Of a DNA stretch of 39,337 nucleotides, positions 27,204 to 35,098 are shown in pieces. Position numbers and translations under genes: made by a program. Numbering within the stretch: position 1 is the stretch's first letter; every line of letters starts with the position of its first letter. Source of the stretch: SAR202 cluster bacterium bin90 (GTDB taxonomy: Bacteria > Chloroflexota > Dehalococcoidia > Lucifugimonadales > JADFKI01); assembly GCA_002238855.1 (NCBI GenBank), contig MPND01000034.1:1-39337 (forward strand), written 5' to 3'. The notes under the pieces were generated by a model, which saw nothing but the letters and a program-made list of their open reading frames with translations, searched no databases and was not told the DNA's origin.

Positions 27204-27785
27204 ATGACCTCTCTGATTTCGTCAGTGCGCGGCACACTCGAAGGCACGGGCCCTGACTGGGCGGACGTTTCTATTGGAGGCATCACTTTGCGACTGAATG
27301 CCCCCTCCCCTTCAGTTGACGCAATGGGACAAGTGGGCAGTCCAGTCCGGCTGTTTACCTCGCTGCAGGTCAGGGAGGACAGCCTAAGCCTGTATGGTTT
27401 CGAATCAGAAGAGGCTCGACAGACCTTTGAGACACTAATCGGAATCAGCGGAATCGGGCCGCGCGTTGCATTGAGCATTCTCTCCATATTCAAGCCCGAA
27501 GACCTCGCAGGTGCAGTTGAGGCCGGCGACATCAAGAGCTTCACGGCGGTGCCCGGAGTTGGACGCAAGACAGCCAGTCGTATCGTCCTTGAACTAAAGG
27601 GCAAACTCGAGCTTGACTGGAGTAGCGCTGGCACATCGACACTCGATGCAGACGCTCTGGATGCCCTGACCGCACTGGGCTACACACCCGTCGAGGCACG
27701 GGAAGCTCTATCTGCGCTGCCGAAAGATGGAAGTCCTACCTCTGAAGACAAGGTTCGTCTCGCGCTTCAGCAGTTGGTCGGTTAA
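27204..27785 (+). CDS. ruvA: Holliday junction branch migration protein RuvA
   Basis: Binds four-way junctions as a tetramer and loads RuvB. The 193 aa protein has the three expected parts. An OB-like N-terminus begins ISSVRGTLEG and has VRLFTSLQVREDSLSLYGF. The double helix-hairpin-helix contains GISGIGPRVALSILS and FTAVPGVGRKTASRIVLELK. A C-terminal UBA-like domain (DALDALTALGYTPVEAREAL) contacts RuvB. ATG 27204 is chosen because it begins the family homology and follows the ruvC stop by four bases. An in-frame start at 27096 would lie inside ruvC. Confidence 0.96.
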   Translation: MTSLISSVRGTLEGTGPDWADVSIGGITLRLNAPSPSVDAMGQVGSPVRLFTSLQVREDSLSLYGFESEEARQTFETLIGISGIGPRVALSILSIFKPEDLAGAVEAGDIKSFTAVPGVGRKTASRIVLELKGKLELDWSSAGTSTLDADALDALTALGYTPVEAREALSALPKDGSPTSEDKVRLALQQLVG

Positions 27786-27793
27786 CTGCCGAT

Positions 27794-28564
27794 ATGGCTT
27801 TTTCACCATACGACGACTGGGCAGACACTTACGATGCCGTGTTCTCGTATGTTATGGAAGACATCCCCTTTTATGTGGACGAAGCTAAGAAGGCGGAAGG
27901 TCTTATTCTCGAACTGGGATGTGGCACAGGGCGAGTGGCAATCCCGATGGCGCTCAACGGCGCAAGAGTTATAGGCATTGATTCGTCGGCAGCTATGCTT
28001 GAACGCGCGCGAGAAAAGGCCTATGAGACAGACGCGTCGAACCTAACGCTTGTACAAGCTGACATTCGAGACTTCGAGCTGGAGGAAAAGTTCAGTCTGG
28101 TAGTAATCCCCTTCAGGGGCTTTCTTTCCCTGCTCTCCGTCGAAGATGAGCTACGCACTCTATCGAATATCAAACGCCACTTGGAGCCAGGCGGGAAAGT
28201 GGCACTGGACATATTCGTGCCCGACATTAATATGTTGGTGCAAGAAGGCGATGTGCCTTACCACTTTCAGGATGTGACCGACCCGGCAACTGGACAACGC
28301 CTGGTTATCTGGAACCAGGCAAGCTACGATCCTTTCAGCCAGATAATGAGCATCCGGACTACAATTGAGAAGCTTGACGATGTAGGATATGTGTCAAGCA
28401 AGATGTACCGCGACTTCTCACTTCGGTATATTTTTCGGTGGGAGATGCACCACCTCCTCCGCGCCTGCGGATACGATGTACTTGCGCTCTACGGTGACTT
28501 CGAAAGAGGAGATTTCGACGAGGGCAGTACTGATATGATCTGGGTCGCGACACCAGCGGATTAG
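27794..28564 (+). CDS. Class I SAM-dependent methyltransferase
   Basis: A 256 aa Rossmann-fold methyltransferase. Motif I is LILELGCGTGRVAIPMA (residues about 36-52), followed by the acidic loop VIGIDSSAAMLERAREKA that holds the SAM ribose, then VQADIRDFEL and the motif IV-like region LVVIPFRGFLSLLSVEDE. The C-terminal half (FRWEMHHLLRACGYDVLALYGDF) is typical of small-molecule methyltransferases of the Methyltransf_25 type. Substrate unknown. It starts nine bases after ruvA and is probably the last gene of that operon, though its role has no clear link to recombination. Confidence 0.9.
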   Translation: MAFSPYDDWADTYDAVFSYVMEDIPFYVDEAKKAEGLILELGCGTGRVAIPMALNGARVIGIDSSAAMLERAREKAYETDASNLTLVQADIRDFELEEKFSLVVIPFRGFLSLLSVEDELRTLSNIKRHLEPGGKVALDIFVPDINMLVQEGDVPYHFQDVTDPATGQRLVIWNQASYDPFSQIMSIRTTIEKLDDVGYVSSKMYRDFSLRYIFRWEMHHLLRACGYDVLALYGDFERGDFDEGSTDMIWVATPAD

Positions 28565-28585
28565 CCTGAGTTTTTGCCCGATCTA

Positions 28586-28609
28586 CATTCCGTCACGAGA
28601 ATCGGAATG
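28586..28609. terminator. Hairpin after the methyltransferase gene
   Basis: A 7-bp perfect stem CATTCCG/CGGAATG with a 10-base loop, 22 bases after the stop. No T-run follows. The remaining intergenic sequence to 28777 shows no convincing gene. Confidence 0.3.
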
Positions 28610-28777
28610 AGCGCAATCGGATGTCGTCGGCGACCCACTCTTTCTGCCTTGTGGGCACATGCTATCCAAGAGCCTAGGTTCCTCGTTATATGCTATATGA
28701 ATAGCGTCCATCCGCTTGCGCAGGATGGCGTTTCCAGAATGGAAGCTGTCACGGACTGAAATTGGGGCTGACACGAC

Positions 28778-30130
28778 ATGACAAATACGCATAGACGCTC
28801 ATTGCCTCTGATTCTCGCCGGGCTGCTAGCCGGATTGGCGGCTATGCTGGCATGCGCTGTCACCCCAGCCACCTCGGTCAGGGACGACAAAGCGCGGGAG
28901 AGCATTTCCGCCGCACACGATTCTGACTCGGTGGAGATTCAGGAAACCTCATGGCAAGCGCCTGCCAGCAGTCAGGCTTCTGTTGAAACACTAAATGACG
29001 CGGGAACATCAGAGGATCGAAGCCCTTCCGACAGTACTGAACTAGATGCTGACAGTGTCGTCGCCGCTTACGAAAGGGTGATCGGCGACGTTCATGAAAG
29101 TGTGCTGCCATCCGTAGTAAGCATCTTCGTTCTCAATCGCGTTGAAATTTCCGGAACTCTACCGGGTTTCACAGTTCCATTTCCATTCAACCAAGGCACG
29201 TCACCTGACGGCAATTCACAGCGAGAATTCTACTACCAGAATGGGCAGGGTTCGGGATTCGTCTGGGACAACGAAGGCCACATTGTAACAAACCGCCATG
29301 TGGTTGCAGACGCCGAGCGCATCAGAATCGTGTTCTCCGACGGAAGAGATGCTGACGCCGAGATTGTCGGCATGGACGAAGATTCGGACCTAGCCGTCCT
29401 CAAGGTTGACAAGGACGTTGAACTTCTCACTCCTGTAAGCCTTGGGGACAGCAACGAGGTACGTGTTGGACAGCTCGCGATTACTATCGGAAATCCCTTC
29501 GGTCAAGAATTCTCCACGACAACAGGAATTGTCAGTGCCATAGGCCGCACCATTCGCACTGGAGATTCTCACTTCTCATTGCCGAAGGTGATTCAGACTG
29601 ACGCCTCGATGAATCCAGGCAATTCCGGTGGACCATTACTTGACCGTAAGGGAAGGGTAATCGGAATCGACGCGCAGATAATTTCCCGCGGTGGGGCAAG
29701 CACGGGAATCGGATTTGCCATACCCGTCAACATCGCCAAGCAAGTTGTGCCTGAACTAATCAGTAGTGGCACATTTACATATTCGTGGCTTGGCATTCGA
29801 GGTACGACCATCTCACCGGAAGCAGTTGAATTGATGAGCGCTCCGGAAGGTACCCGTGGCGCTCTGGTAATAGCTCTTGCAGATGACGGACCTGCCGACA
29901 ATGCGGGTCTTGAGGGGAGCACAAAGACGAAACAGACGGACGAAGGCGGCATAAGATACGGTGGTGACGTAATCACGGCAATCGACGGCAATGAAATTTC
30001 CGGTATGAATGAACTAATAATATACCTGTTGGAAAACACCCGGCCCGGAGATGCGATTTCGGTCAGTGTCGTGCGCGACGGAGGCGAAACAGCTGAAATA
30101 GCGGTTACGCTGCAGGCCCGCCCCGAGTAG
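28778..30130 (+). CDS. HtrA/DegP-like trypsin-type serine protease with PDZ domain
   Basis: A 450 aa envelope protease for damaged or misfolded proteins. The N-terminus has a basic start, a hydrophobic segment and a cysteine at residue 26 (AAMLAC), suggesting a lipoprotein or at least a membrane anchor. A low-complexity acidic/Ser-rich linker follows (to about 90). The catalytic domain has His174 (TNRHVV), Asp204 (DSDLAVLKV) and Ser283 (GNSGGPLL), a complete triad. One PDZ domain fills the C-terminus (about 335-447), containing GGDVITAIDGNEISGMNEL. It stands 108 bases before the thioredoxin-like selenoprotein gene on the same strand. Both are predicted to be exported, which suggests a shared role in envelope protein quality. 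Confidence 0.94.
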   Translation: MTNTHRRSLPLILAGLLAGLAAMLACAVTPATSVRDDKARESISAAHDSDSVEIQETSWQAPASSQASVETLNDAGTSEDRSPSDSTELDADSVVAAYERVIGDVHESVLPSVVSIFVLNRVEISGTLPGFTVPFPFNQGTSPDGNSQREFYYQNGQGSGFVWDNEGHIVTNRHVVADAERIRIVFSDGRDADAEIVGMDEDSDLAVLKVDKDVELLTPVSLGDSNEVRVGQLAITIGNPFGQEFSTTTGIVSAIGRTIRTGDSHFSLPKVIQTDASMNPGNSGGPLLDRKGRVIGIDAQIISRGGASTGIGFAIPVNIAKQVVPELISSGTFTYSWLGIRGTTISPEAVELMSAPEGTRGALVIALADDGPADNAGLEGSTKTKQTDEGGIRYGGDVITAIDGNEISGMNELIIYLLENTRPGDAISVSVVRDGGETAEIAVTLQARPE

Positions 30131-30140
30131 GTTAATTGGT

Positions 30141-30169
30141 TTGTTCTCCACTGACTTTTCGAGTATGCT
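30141..30169 (+). promoter_or_regulatory. Possible promoter of the thioredoxin-like gene
   Basis: TTGTTC (30141-30146), a 17-base spacer and TATGCT (30164-30169), in the gap after the HtrA gene. It would let the selenoprotein be expressed separately. Confidence 0.4.
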
Positions 30170-30238
30170 TTCCTCCACCAGCGGAATGGCTTGCTTATGC
30201 TCATTGCGTTGCGCCATCAAGAGATTCAAGGCTGAGAG

Positions 30239-30925
30239 ATGAAAATCAGAAATAGGCTGCCGTTGCTAGGGCTCGCCGCATTCACCGTGGTACTCTTGGG
30301 CTGCGGCACAGCACCCGCAGCTCAGACAGCCGAAATAGAAACAGCCTCAGTTGCATCAAAGGTTGCCAGCGTGAACACCCAGCCGGCAGAGTCTGCTCCT
30401 GCTGCAAATGTGCTCAAATCAGAATCCTCGCCCCATGAATCTACGCAGGCCAAGGAGAGCAAGCCTGAGCCTGAAGTTGTGGAAGTCGGTTACAAAGTAG
30501 GAATGCAGGTGCCGGAATTCGGAATGAGCCTGCTGGAGGGCAACAGGGTAACATCGGCCAATCTCCTTGAGGAAGGTAAGCCGGTGTTCATCTACTTTCA
30601 CGCGACTTGGTGAGGAACGTGTAGCTTCGAGTTGCGACGCATAAAGGAAGATATTGGCGACAGGTATAATGATCAAGTGGCTTTCTACATCGTAGGCACA
30701 GACCCGTCCGAGAGCTTAGAGATTCTGGAAGCTGACAGGAAGCGCCTGGATCTGCCGTGGATCACTGCATCCGCTGAAGAAGGCATGCTGGACACCCTTC
30801 AGATTTACACGCAGGCGTCCAAGATGGCAATCGGAAGCGACGGGAAGATCATCCACCGCTACGGCTTCGGCAAAGGTGACTTCGAAAGCTGGGCTGACCT
30901 GTTCGAGGATATTGCGGCCAACTAG
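30239..30925 (+). CDS. Thioredoxin-like lipoprotein, predicted selenoprotein (in-frame UGA = Sec125)
   Basis: An extracytoplasmic thiol/selenol redox protein of 228 residues if UGA at 30611-30613 is read as selenocysteine. The N-terminus is a lipoprotein signal with lipobox LLGC (Cys22), then a disordered Ser/Ala/Glu-rich linker to about residue 80. The TlpA/AhpC-like fold starts at GMQVPEFGMSLLEG. The strand PVFIYFHATW leads straight into the active site U-G-T-C, where the family has CxxC, so UGA replaces the nucleophilic first cysteine. The frame stays open and homologous for 100 more codons, including FYIVGTDPSESLEIL, the cis-proline region and KMAIGSDGKIIHRYGFGKGD, ending at TAG. A hairpin fitting the bacterial SECIS pattern follows the UGA. 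If UGA acted as stop, the 124 aa product would lack the active site. A nonsense mutation is the alternative but would be a striking coincidence of position. Confidence 0.85.
30624..30640 (+). promoter_or_regulatory. Candidate bacterial SECIS in the thioredoxin-like gene
   Basis: Downstream of UGA 30611-30613, GCUUCG (30624-30629) pairs with CGACGC (30635-30640), with one U-C mismatch in the middle, closing loop AGUUG. The loop begins 16 bases after the UGA and has G as its second base followed by U. This agrees with the general bSECIS rule of a G in the first two loop positions at 16-37 bases. The stem is short. An alternative fold using 30619-30625 with 30634-30640 also exists. Confidence 0.45.
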
Positions 30926-31019
30926 GAGCGCGGTCACATCACGCCTATCTCTGGCAAACGGAGAATACTAAATGCCCGTATATCCTCCTCAGTCATGCTT
31001 ATCCGGTTCGCACGGTTCT

Positions 31020-32465
31020 TTAGGCTCCGTTCCTGCCCTCATACAGGATTGTATCGGGCTTGAACACCGCCCACGCAAACCAGAAGTGGTTGCCATGTAC
31101 AACCGGCGAAAGACTCTGACCGGCAAGAGGTCCATCGATGGCAGTGCCGAGAATGTTCCAACTGCTGCCCGTTTGGTCATCGACAATCCCTTCATCCTGG
31201 ATACTGAAGGTGAGCAGTTGTCCGTCGAGCACCGCGTCAAATACCCCAGCCGATCCTACATCGCGCGACTCGGCGATTACAGTCGCGTCAAGTGCAGAAG
31301 TCGTCCCAAACTTGTGAAACACGGCAATCTGGCGTTTTCCAATCTCGTAATTTATAACGCCTTCCTCCTGCACTACGCCAAGAGGAAATGCCACATCTAC
31401 TTCGTCCACCGTCACCGCGATGACGCGGTCAACCGGAAGCAGCCTGCCATCTAGGTCTCCTGTAAACAAGAACGGATTGCCGTCCGCAGTGTCGTAACCC
31501 GCATAGGGATTTCGGCCATATTGCCGTGCAAAGCCCGTGTCACGCGACAGCACCTTTCCGTCTGGTTGCGCCTCTTTGAAATCAGCAAATGAAACGATAG
31601 ACGCCGATAGATGCTCCAGGTCTCGGCCGGCGTGTTGGCCGACGATCCCCTCACCGGTGAACTGCTGCCACCAGGAGTGCGTTTGCCTGTCATACATAAT
31701 CAGGTCAGAATTGCGAAGGTTGCCAGATACGCCGAATTCAAGCACCTCGCCATCCAGTCGCCTGTCAAACGCGATCGCCGAGTTGCACAGGGGACAGAAG
31801 GTAACCGCTACAGGCACGCCACCGACGCTATCATTCACTATTTCATGCCAGGTCAGAATCTGAAGCGGGTAGGCACGAGCATCGCCGAATATCTCTAGTG
31901 CGACTACAGGCTCAACATCTTTCAGCCACGCTGACGCCTCTGAAGGTCCGATGAACTCAGGGGAGTCGATAGAGGGAATATTGTCGCGTGGAATGACGAA
32001 CCTTATCTCGCTGTAAGGCACTGTATGCAGCCTGAAATCAGTGTCCCACCCGCGGGTGTTGAGTCTGGCGGCATTCAACGCGCGTTCAAAGTCAGCATCA
32101 GGCATAACACCGCCTTCATTGACTTCCGAAGCCGAAAGGGGCACAGATGTAGCGGTGGCGGACTGTACGGTTGCCGTCGCAGCAAAGGGTGTCGCACTAG
32201 GCGCTACGACTGTTGTACTCTGCGGCGCCGGCTCAATCGTCGGCGCAAGCATGGGCGAAGCATCCGACGCATCGGACTGAGGCGTAACTTCGAGGACAGG
32301 AGTAGCCGGCGCCTGCTGGCTGGGAGCACCGGACGACTGAGTTAGCTGTTGCTCGGACTCTGGTTCGGGTGCCACGCTACTGCAGGCAACCGTAATCGCG
32401 AAGACGAACAAAACTCCAATCAGGAGGATTCCTGCCGACAATGATCGTGAAAGTCTGATTTGCAA
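31020..32465 (-). CDS. DUF3179 domain-containing lipoprotein
   Basis: An exported 481 aa protein of unknown biochemical role. The start is TTG 32465, with GGAGG five bases upstream; the frame is open a few codons further to 32477 but the ribosome site decides. The N-terminus RLSRSLSAGILLIGVLFVFA is a signal ending near a cysteine (TVAC), so a lipoprotein is likely. A long Ala/Pro/Thr-rich linker runs to about residue 120. The DUF3179 domain contains VALEIFGDARAYPLQILTWH, then EIVNDSVGGVPVAVTFCPLC with its conserved CPLC, IAFDRRLDGEVLEFGVSG, SWWQQFTGEGIVG and the C-terminal HGNHFWFAWAVF. It is convergent with the selenoprotein gene and lies downstream of zwf after a 225-base gap in which I see no gene. 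Confidence 0.9.
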   Translation of the reverse strand: MQIRLSRSLSAGILLIGVLFVFAITVACSSVAPEPESEQQLTQSSGAPSQQAPATPVLEVTPQSDASDASPMLAPTIEPAPQSTTVVAPSATPFAATATVQSATATSVPLSASEVNEGGVMPDADFERALNAARLNTRGWDTDFRLHTVPYSEIRFVIPRDNIPSIDSPEFIGPSEASAWLKDVEPVVALEIFGDARAYPLQILTWHEIVNDSVGGVPVAVTFCPLCNSAIAFDRRLDGEVLEFGVSGNLRNSDLIMYDRQTHSWWQQFTGEGIVGQHAGRDLEHLSASIVSFADFKEAQPDGKVLSRDTGFARQYGRNPYAGYDTADGNPFLFTGDLDGRLLPVDRVIAVTVDEVDVAFPLGVVQEEGVINYEIGKRQIAVFHKFGTTSALDATVIAESRDVGSAGVFDAVLDGQLLTFSIQDEGIVDDQTGSSWNILGTAIDGPLAGQSLSPVVHGNHFWFAWAVFKPDTILYEGRNGA

Positions 32466-32690
32466 GTGATCCTCCAATTGAACTATGGCCTATGTAAGAA
32501 CAGATTATGTCCGCCCTAAGATGCCCGGACGTTGCCAAGTTCTTCAGGCTCCAGCCCCATATCTCTGTCATAAGATTAGATGCTGGACGAAATGGAAGGA
32601 TGCGGAATCTCCACCCACGCACTTTGAAGTTGTGGGAAACGCCAAGGAAAGATGTGCCCAACTCGCACTATCGTCAGAAATCTGCAGCGA

Positions 32691-34155
32691 CTAATCTCGG
32701 CGCAGCCACTCCCTACCGTCTCTGGCGAGTAGTTCGTCAGCTGCCGCAGGCCCCCAGCTTCCGGGCTCGTAGATATGCAGAGGTGATGTGTCGGCTTCAG
32801 TCCACGCCTCTATGAGAGGGTCAACTATTTTCCATGCCTCTTCAATATGGTCGTTGCGAATGAAGAGGCTAGCGTCCCCAAGAAGTGCATCTTGAAGCAG
32901 GCGCTCATAGTCCTCAGGAATGGAGAGGTCTCTGAATGCGGATCTGTAGTGAAACTCGAGATTAGTCCGCTCCATCGATCCCATGTCGGTATCAGGAGTC
33001 TTGGTCTGGAATCCCAGGTGAATTCCCTCATTTGGTTGCAGAGTGATCCTAAGGAAGTTGGACGGAATCTCTTCGCCGAATGTAAAGGGAAACATAGAGT
33101 GAGGGGGCTTCTGAAACTCGATGACAATCTCGGATGTCTTCTCTGCCATAGCCTTTCCCGTTCTCAGATAAAACGGCACGTCCCTCCAGCGCCAGTTATC
33201 GACGTCGAGCCGCAAAGCCGCGTATGTCGGCGTGATGGATCCCTCGGGCACTCCATTCTCTGCAACATAGCCTCTGTACTGGCCCCGCACGGCATTTTGG
33301 GCCATTTCGAATCCGTCATGTCTGCGAATGGCTTGCAGGACCTCGACTTTTTTGTTTCGAAGCGACTCCGAGTCTGCATTGTTCGGCGGCTCCATCGCCA
33401 CCAGCGTAAGCAGCTGTAAGAGATGGTTCTGGACCATATCGCGTACGACACCCGACTCGTTGTAATAGCTCCCTCGATCTTCTACCGTTAACGATTCGGC
33501 GACAGTTATCCGCACATTATCAATGTAGTTCCGATTCCAGAGTGGCTCGAAAATGGCGTTGGCAAAGCGGAACACCAATAAGTTCTGCACCATGTGTTTG
33601 CCGAGATAGTGGTCGATGCGAAATACCTGTCTCTCGTCAAACACCTCGCCTACAAGACTGTCCAGCTCAACAGCCGACTTCAGATCGTTACCAAACGGCT
33701 TCTCGATGACTACCCTGCGCCACCCGGTCCGTTTCATCAGCGAGCCCCTTCTCAGACATGTTTCTCAGTGCCGGCTCAAATAGCCAAGGGGCAATGGAAA
33801 GGTAAAAGAGCCAATTCGCAGGAACATCATCGCCACCATCCAACTTATGAAGCCCATTCTTCAATATGCCAAGCCCTTCGGGATCACCGAGGTCTCCGCG
33901 AATGTAGTGAATGCGCCGTGCAAATTCGCTCCAAGCGTCCCGGTGCGCCGCAAGGTCAAGGAATTCACTCACCTTGTTCCACATGAACTCCCGGTACGAC
34001 TCACTGGTGTAGTCTGACCTGGCAAAGCAGACCACCCGAAGGTCATCGGGAATTCGCTTGCGGTATGTAAGTTCAAAGAGCGCGGGAATCAGCTTACGTT
34101 GGGCCAGATCCCCTGTGCCGCCGAATATGACAATGCTCGTGCTTGCGCTGGTCAT
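32691..34155 (-). pseudogene. zwf: Glucose-6-phosphate dehydrogenase, split by a frameshift
   Basis: First step of the oxidative pentose phosphate pathway, glucose-6-phosphate to 6-phosphogluconolactone with NADP+. The first frame (34155 down to 33688) has the nucleotide-binding IVIFGGTGDLAQRKLIPALF and a normal course to [12 protein letters not shown]. It then runs into unrelated sequence. The second frame (open from 33737 to 32691) picks up at [15 protein letters not shown] and holds the active-site [15 protein letters not shown], the substrate-binding region and the complete C-terminus. Joined, the two give about 490 aa, the normal family length. Skipping one base of the C4 run at 33745-33748 (GGGG on the coding strand) restores one frame. 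It may be a sequencing error, a true mutation or, less likely, two coupled polypeptides, since an ATG lies at 33737. The first ATG overlaps the gnd stop as ATGA. Confidence 0.85.
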
Positions 34156-35063
34156 CCGTCTGTCTTCCTGACACTGTGCCCACCGAACTGGTTTCGCATT
34201 GCTGCGAGCAACCTAGCTCCGTATGGCGAGTCCTGCCTCGATCTAAAACGCGCCTGAAGCGACGCAGCAATTACAGGAATGGGCACCGCCATATCAATGG
34301 ATTCTTCGAGCGTCCATCGGCCCTCGCCCGAGTCTTCCACATACGCCTGAATGCTATCCAGGCTCGCATCCTCATCCAGAGCGGCCGCCGTGAGATCCAG
34401 CAGCCAAGACCGCACAACGCTCCCATATCTCCAGATGTGAGCGATCTGCGCGAGATCTAGTGCCAAGTCAGTCTTTGCTTCCATGAGTTCGAACCCTTCG
34501 GCAAAGGCTTGCATCATGCCGTATTCGATTCCATTGTGAACCATCTTAACGAAATGCCCAGCGCCTGAAGGCCCAACACGACCATATCCGATGTCTTCGC
34601 CGGGAGCCAGCGTCTTGAAAATAGGTTCAAGTCGAGAATACGCCCCGTCGTCGCCCCCAATCATGAGGCTATACCCTTCGGTTAGTCCCCAGATACCGCC
34701 GCTTGTGCCGACATCGAGCATCGAAATGCCCTTAGCCTGCAAGGCGTTGGCGCGCCGTATCGTTTCCTTGTAATTGGAATTTCCACCGTCGATCACGGTA
34801 TCGCCGAGGGACAAGACCTCGCTTAGGTTCTCTATCGTGTTGTCGGTAATCTCACCGGCTGGAACCATTACCCAGACGGCTCGTGGGATCGACAATGCAT
34901 CGACGAGTTCCGCTACGGAGTTTGACGCTACTGCGCCCGCATTCGCAGCTGACCGGCGTGCCTCATCATCATGATCGTAAACAACAACCCGATGGCCGCC
35001 TCTCAGCAGGCGTAGCGTCATATTTCCGCCCATCCGTCCCAACCCAATCATTCCCAGTTCCAA
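34152..35063 (-). CDS. gnd: 6-phosphogluconate dehydrogenase, decarboxylating (short form)
   Basis: Converts 6-phosphogluconate to ribulose-5-phosphate and CO2. The 303 aa length marks the short GndA/YqeC-like class, often NAD-dependent, rather than the 470 aa classic form. Seen are the Rossmann motif LGMIGLGRMGGNMTLRLLRG with Asp30-type acceptor VYDHDD, which favours NAD. TVIDGGNSNYKETIRRA, the substrate loop LDVGTSGGIWGLTEGY and the catalytic lysine region GAGHFVKMVHNGIEYGMMQA are also present. It lies 35 bases after pgi and overlaps zwf by four bases, so the three form one operon. The stop is TGA, again showing UGA as a normal stop. Confidence 0.94.
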   Translation of the reverse strand: MELGMIGLGRMGGNMTLRLLRGGHRVVVYDHDDEARRSAANAGAVASNSVAELVDALSIPRAVWVMVPAGEITDNTIENLSEVLSLGDTVIDGGNSNYKETIRRANALQAKGISMLDVGTSGGIWGLTEGYSLMIGGDDGAYSRLEPIFKTLAPGEDIGYGRVGPSGAGHFVKMVHNGIEYGMMQAFAEGFELMEAKTDLALDLAQIAHIWRYGSVVRSWLLDLTAAALDEDASLDSIQAYVEDSGEGRWTLEESIDMAVPIPVIAASLQARFRSRQDSPYGARLLAAMRNQFGGHSVRKTDG

Positions 35064-35098
35064 TTGTCACCTCCCCGGACGGTGAATACCGTATCAAG

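Noticed and set aside
28574..28759. A 61-codon open frame between the methyltransferase and the HtrA gene
   Set aside because: No ribosome site, no family resemblance and ordinary intergenic composition.
30239..30613. Thioredoxin-like gene as a simple nonsense pseudogene of 124 aa plus a separate downstream ORF
   Set aside because: The UGA is exactly at the catalytic Cys, the frame continues intact for 100 codons, there is no other damage, and a SECIS-like hairpin follows. The downstream open frame would need a TTG start without a ribosome site.
33688..33737. Two genuine overlapping genes encoding split G6PD
   Set aside because: Possible, but the end of the first frame is non-homologous and the ATG of the second lacks a clear ribosome site, so a frameshift is simpler.
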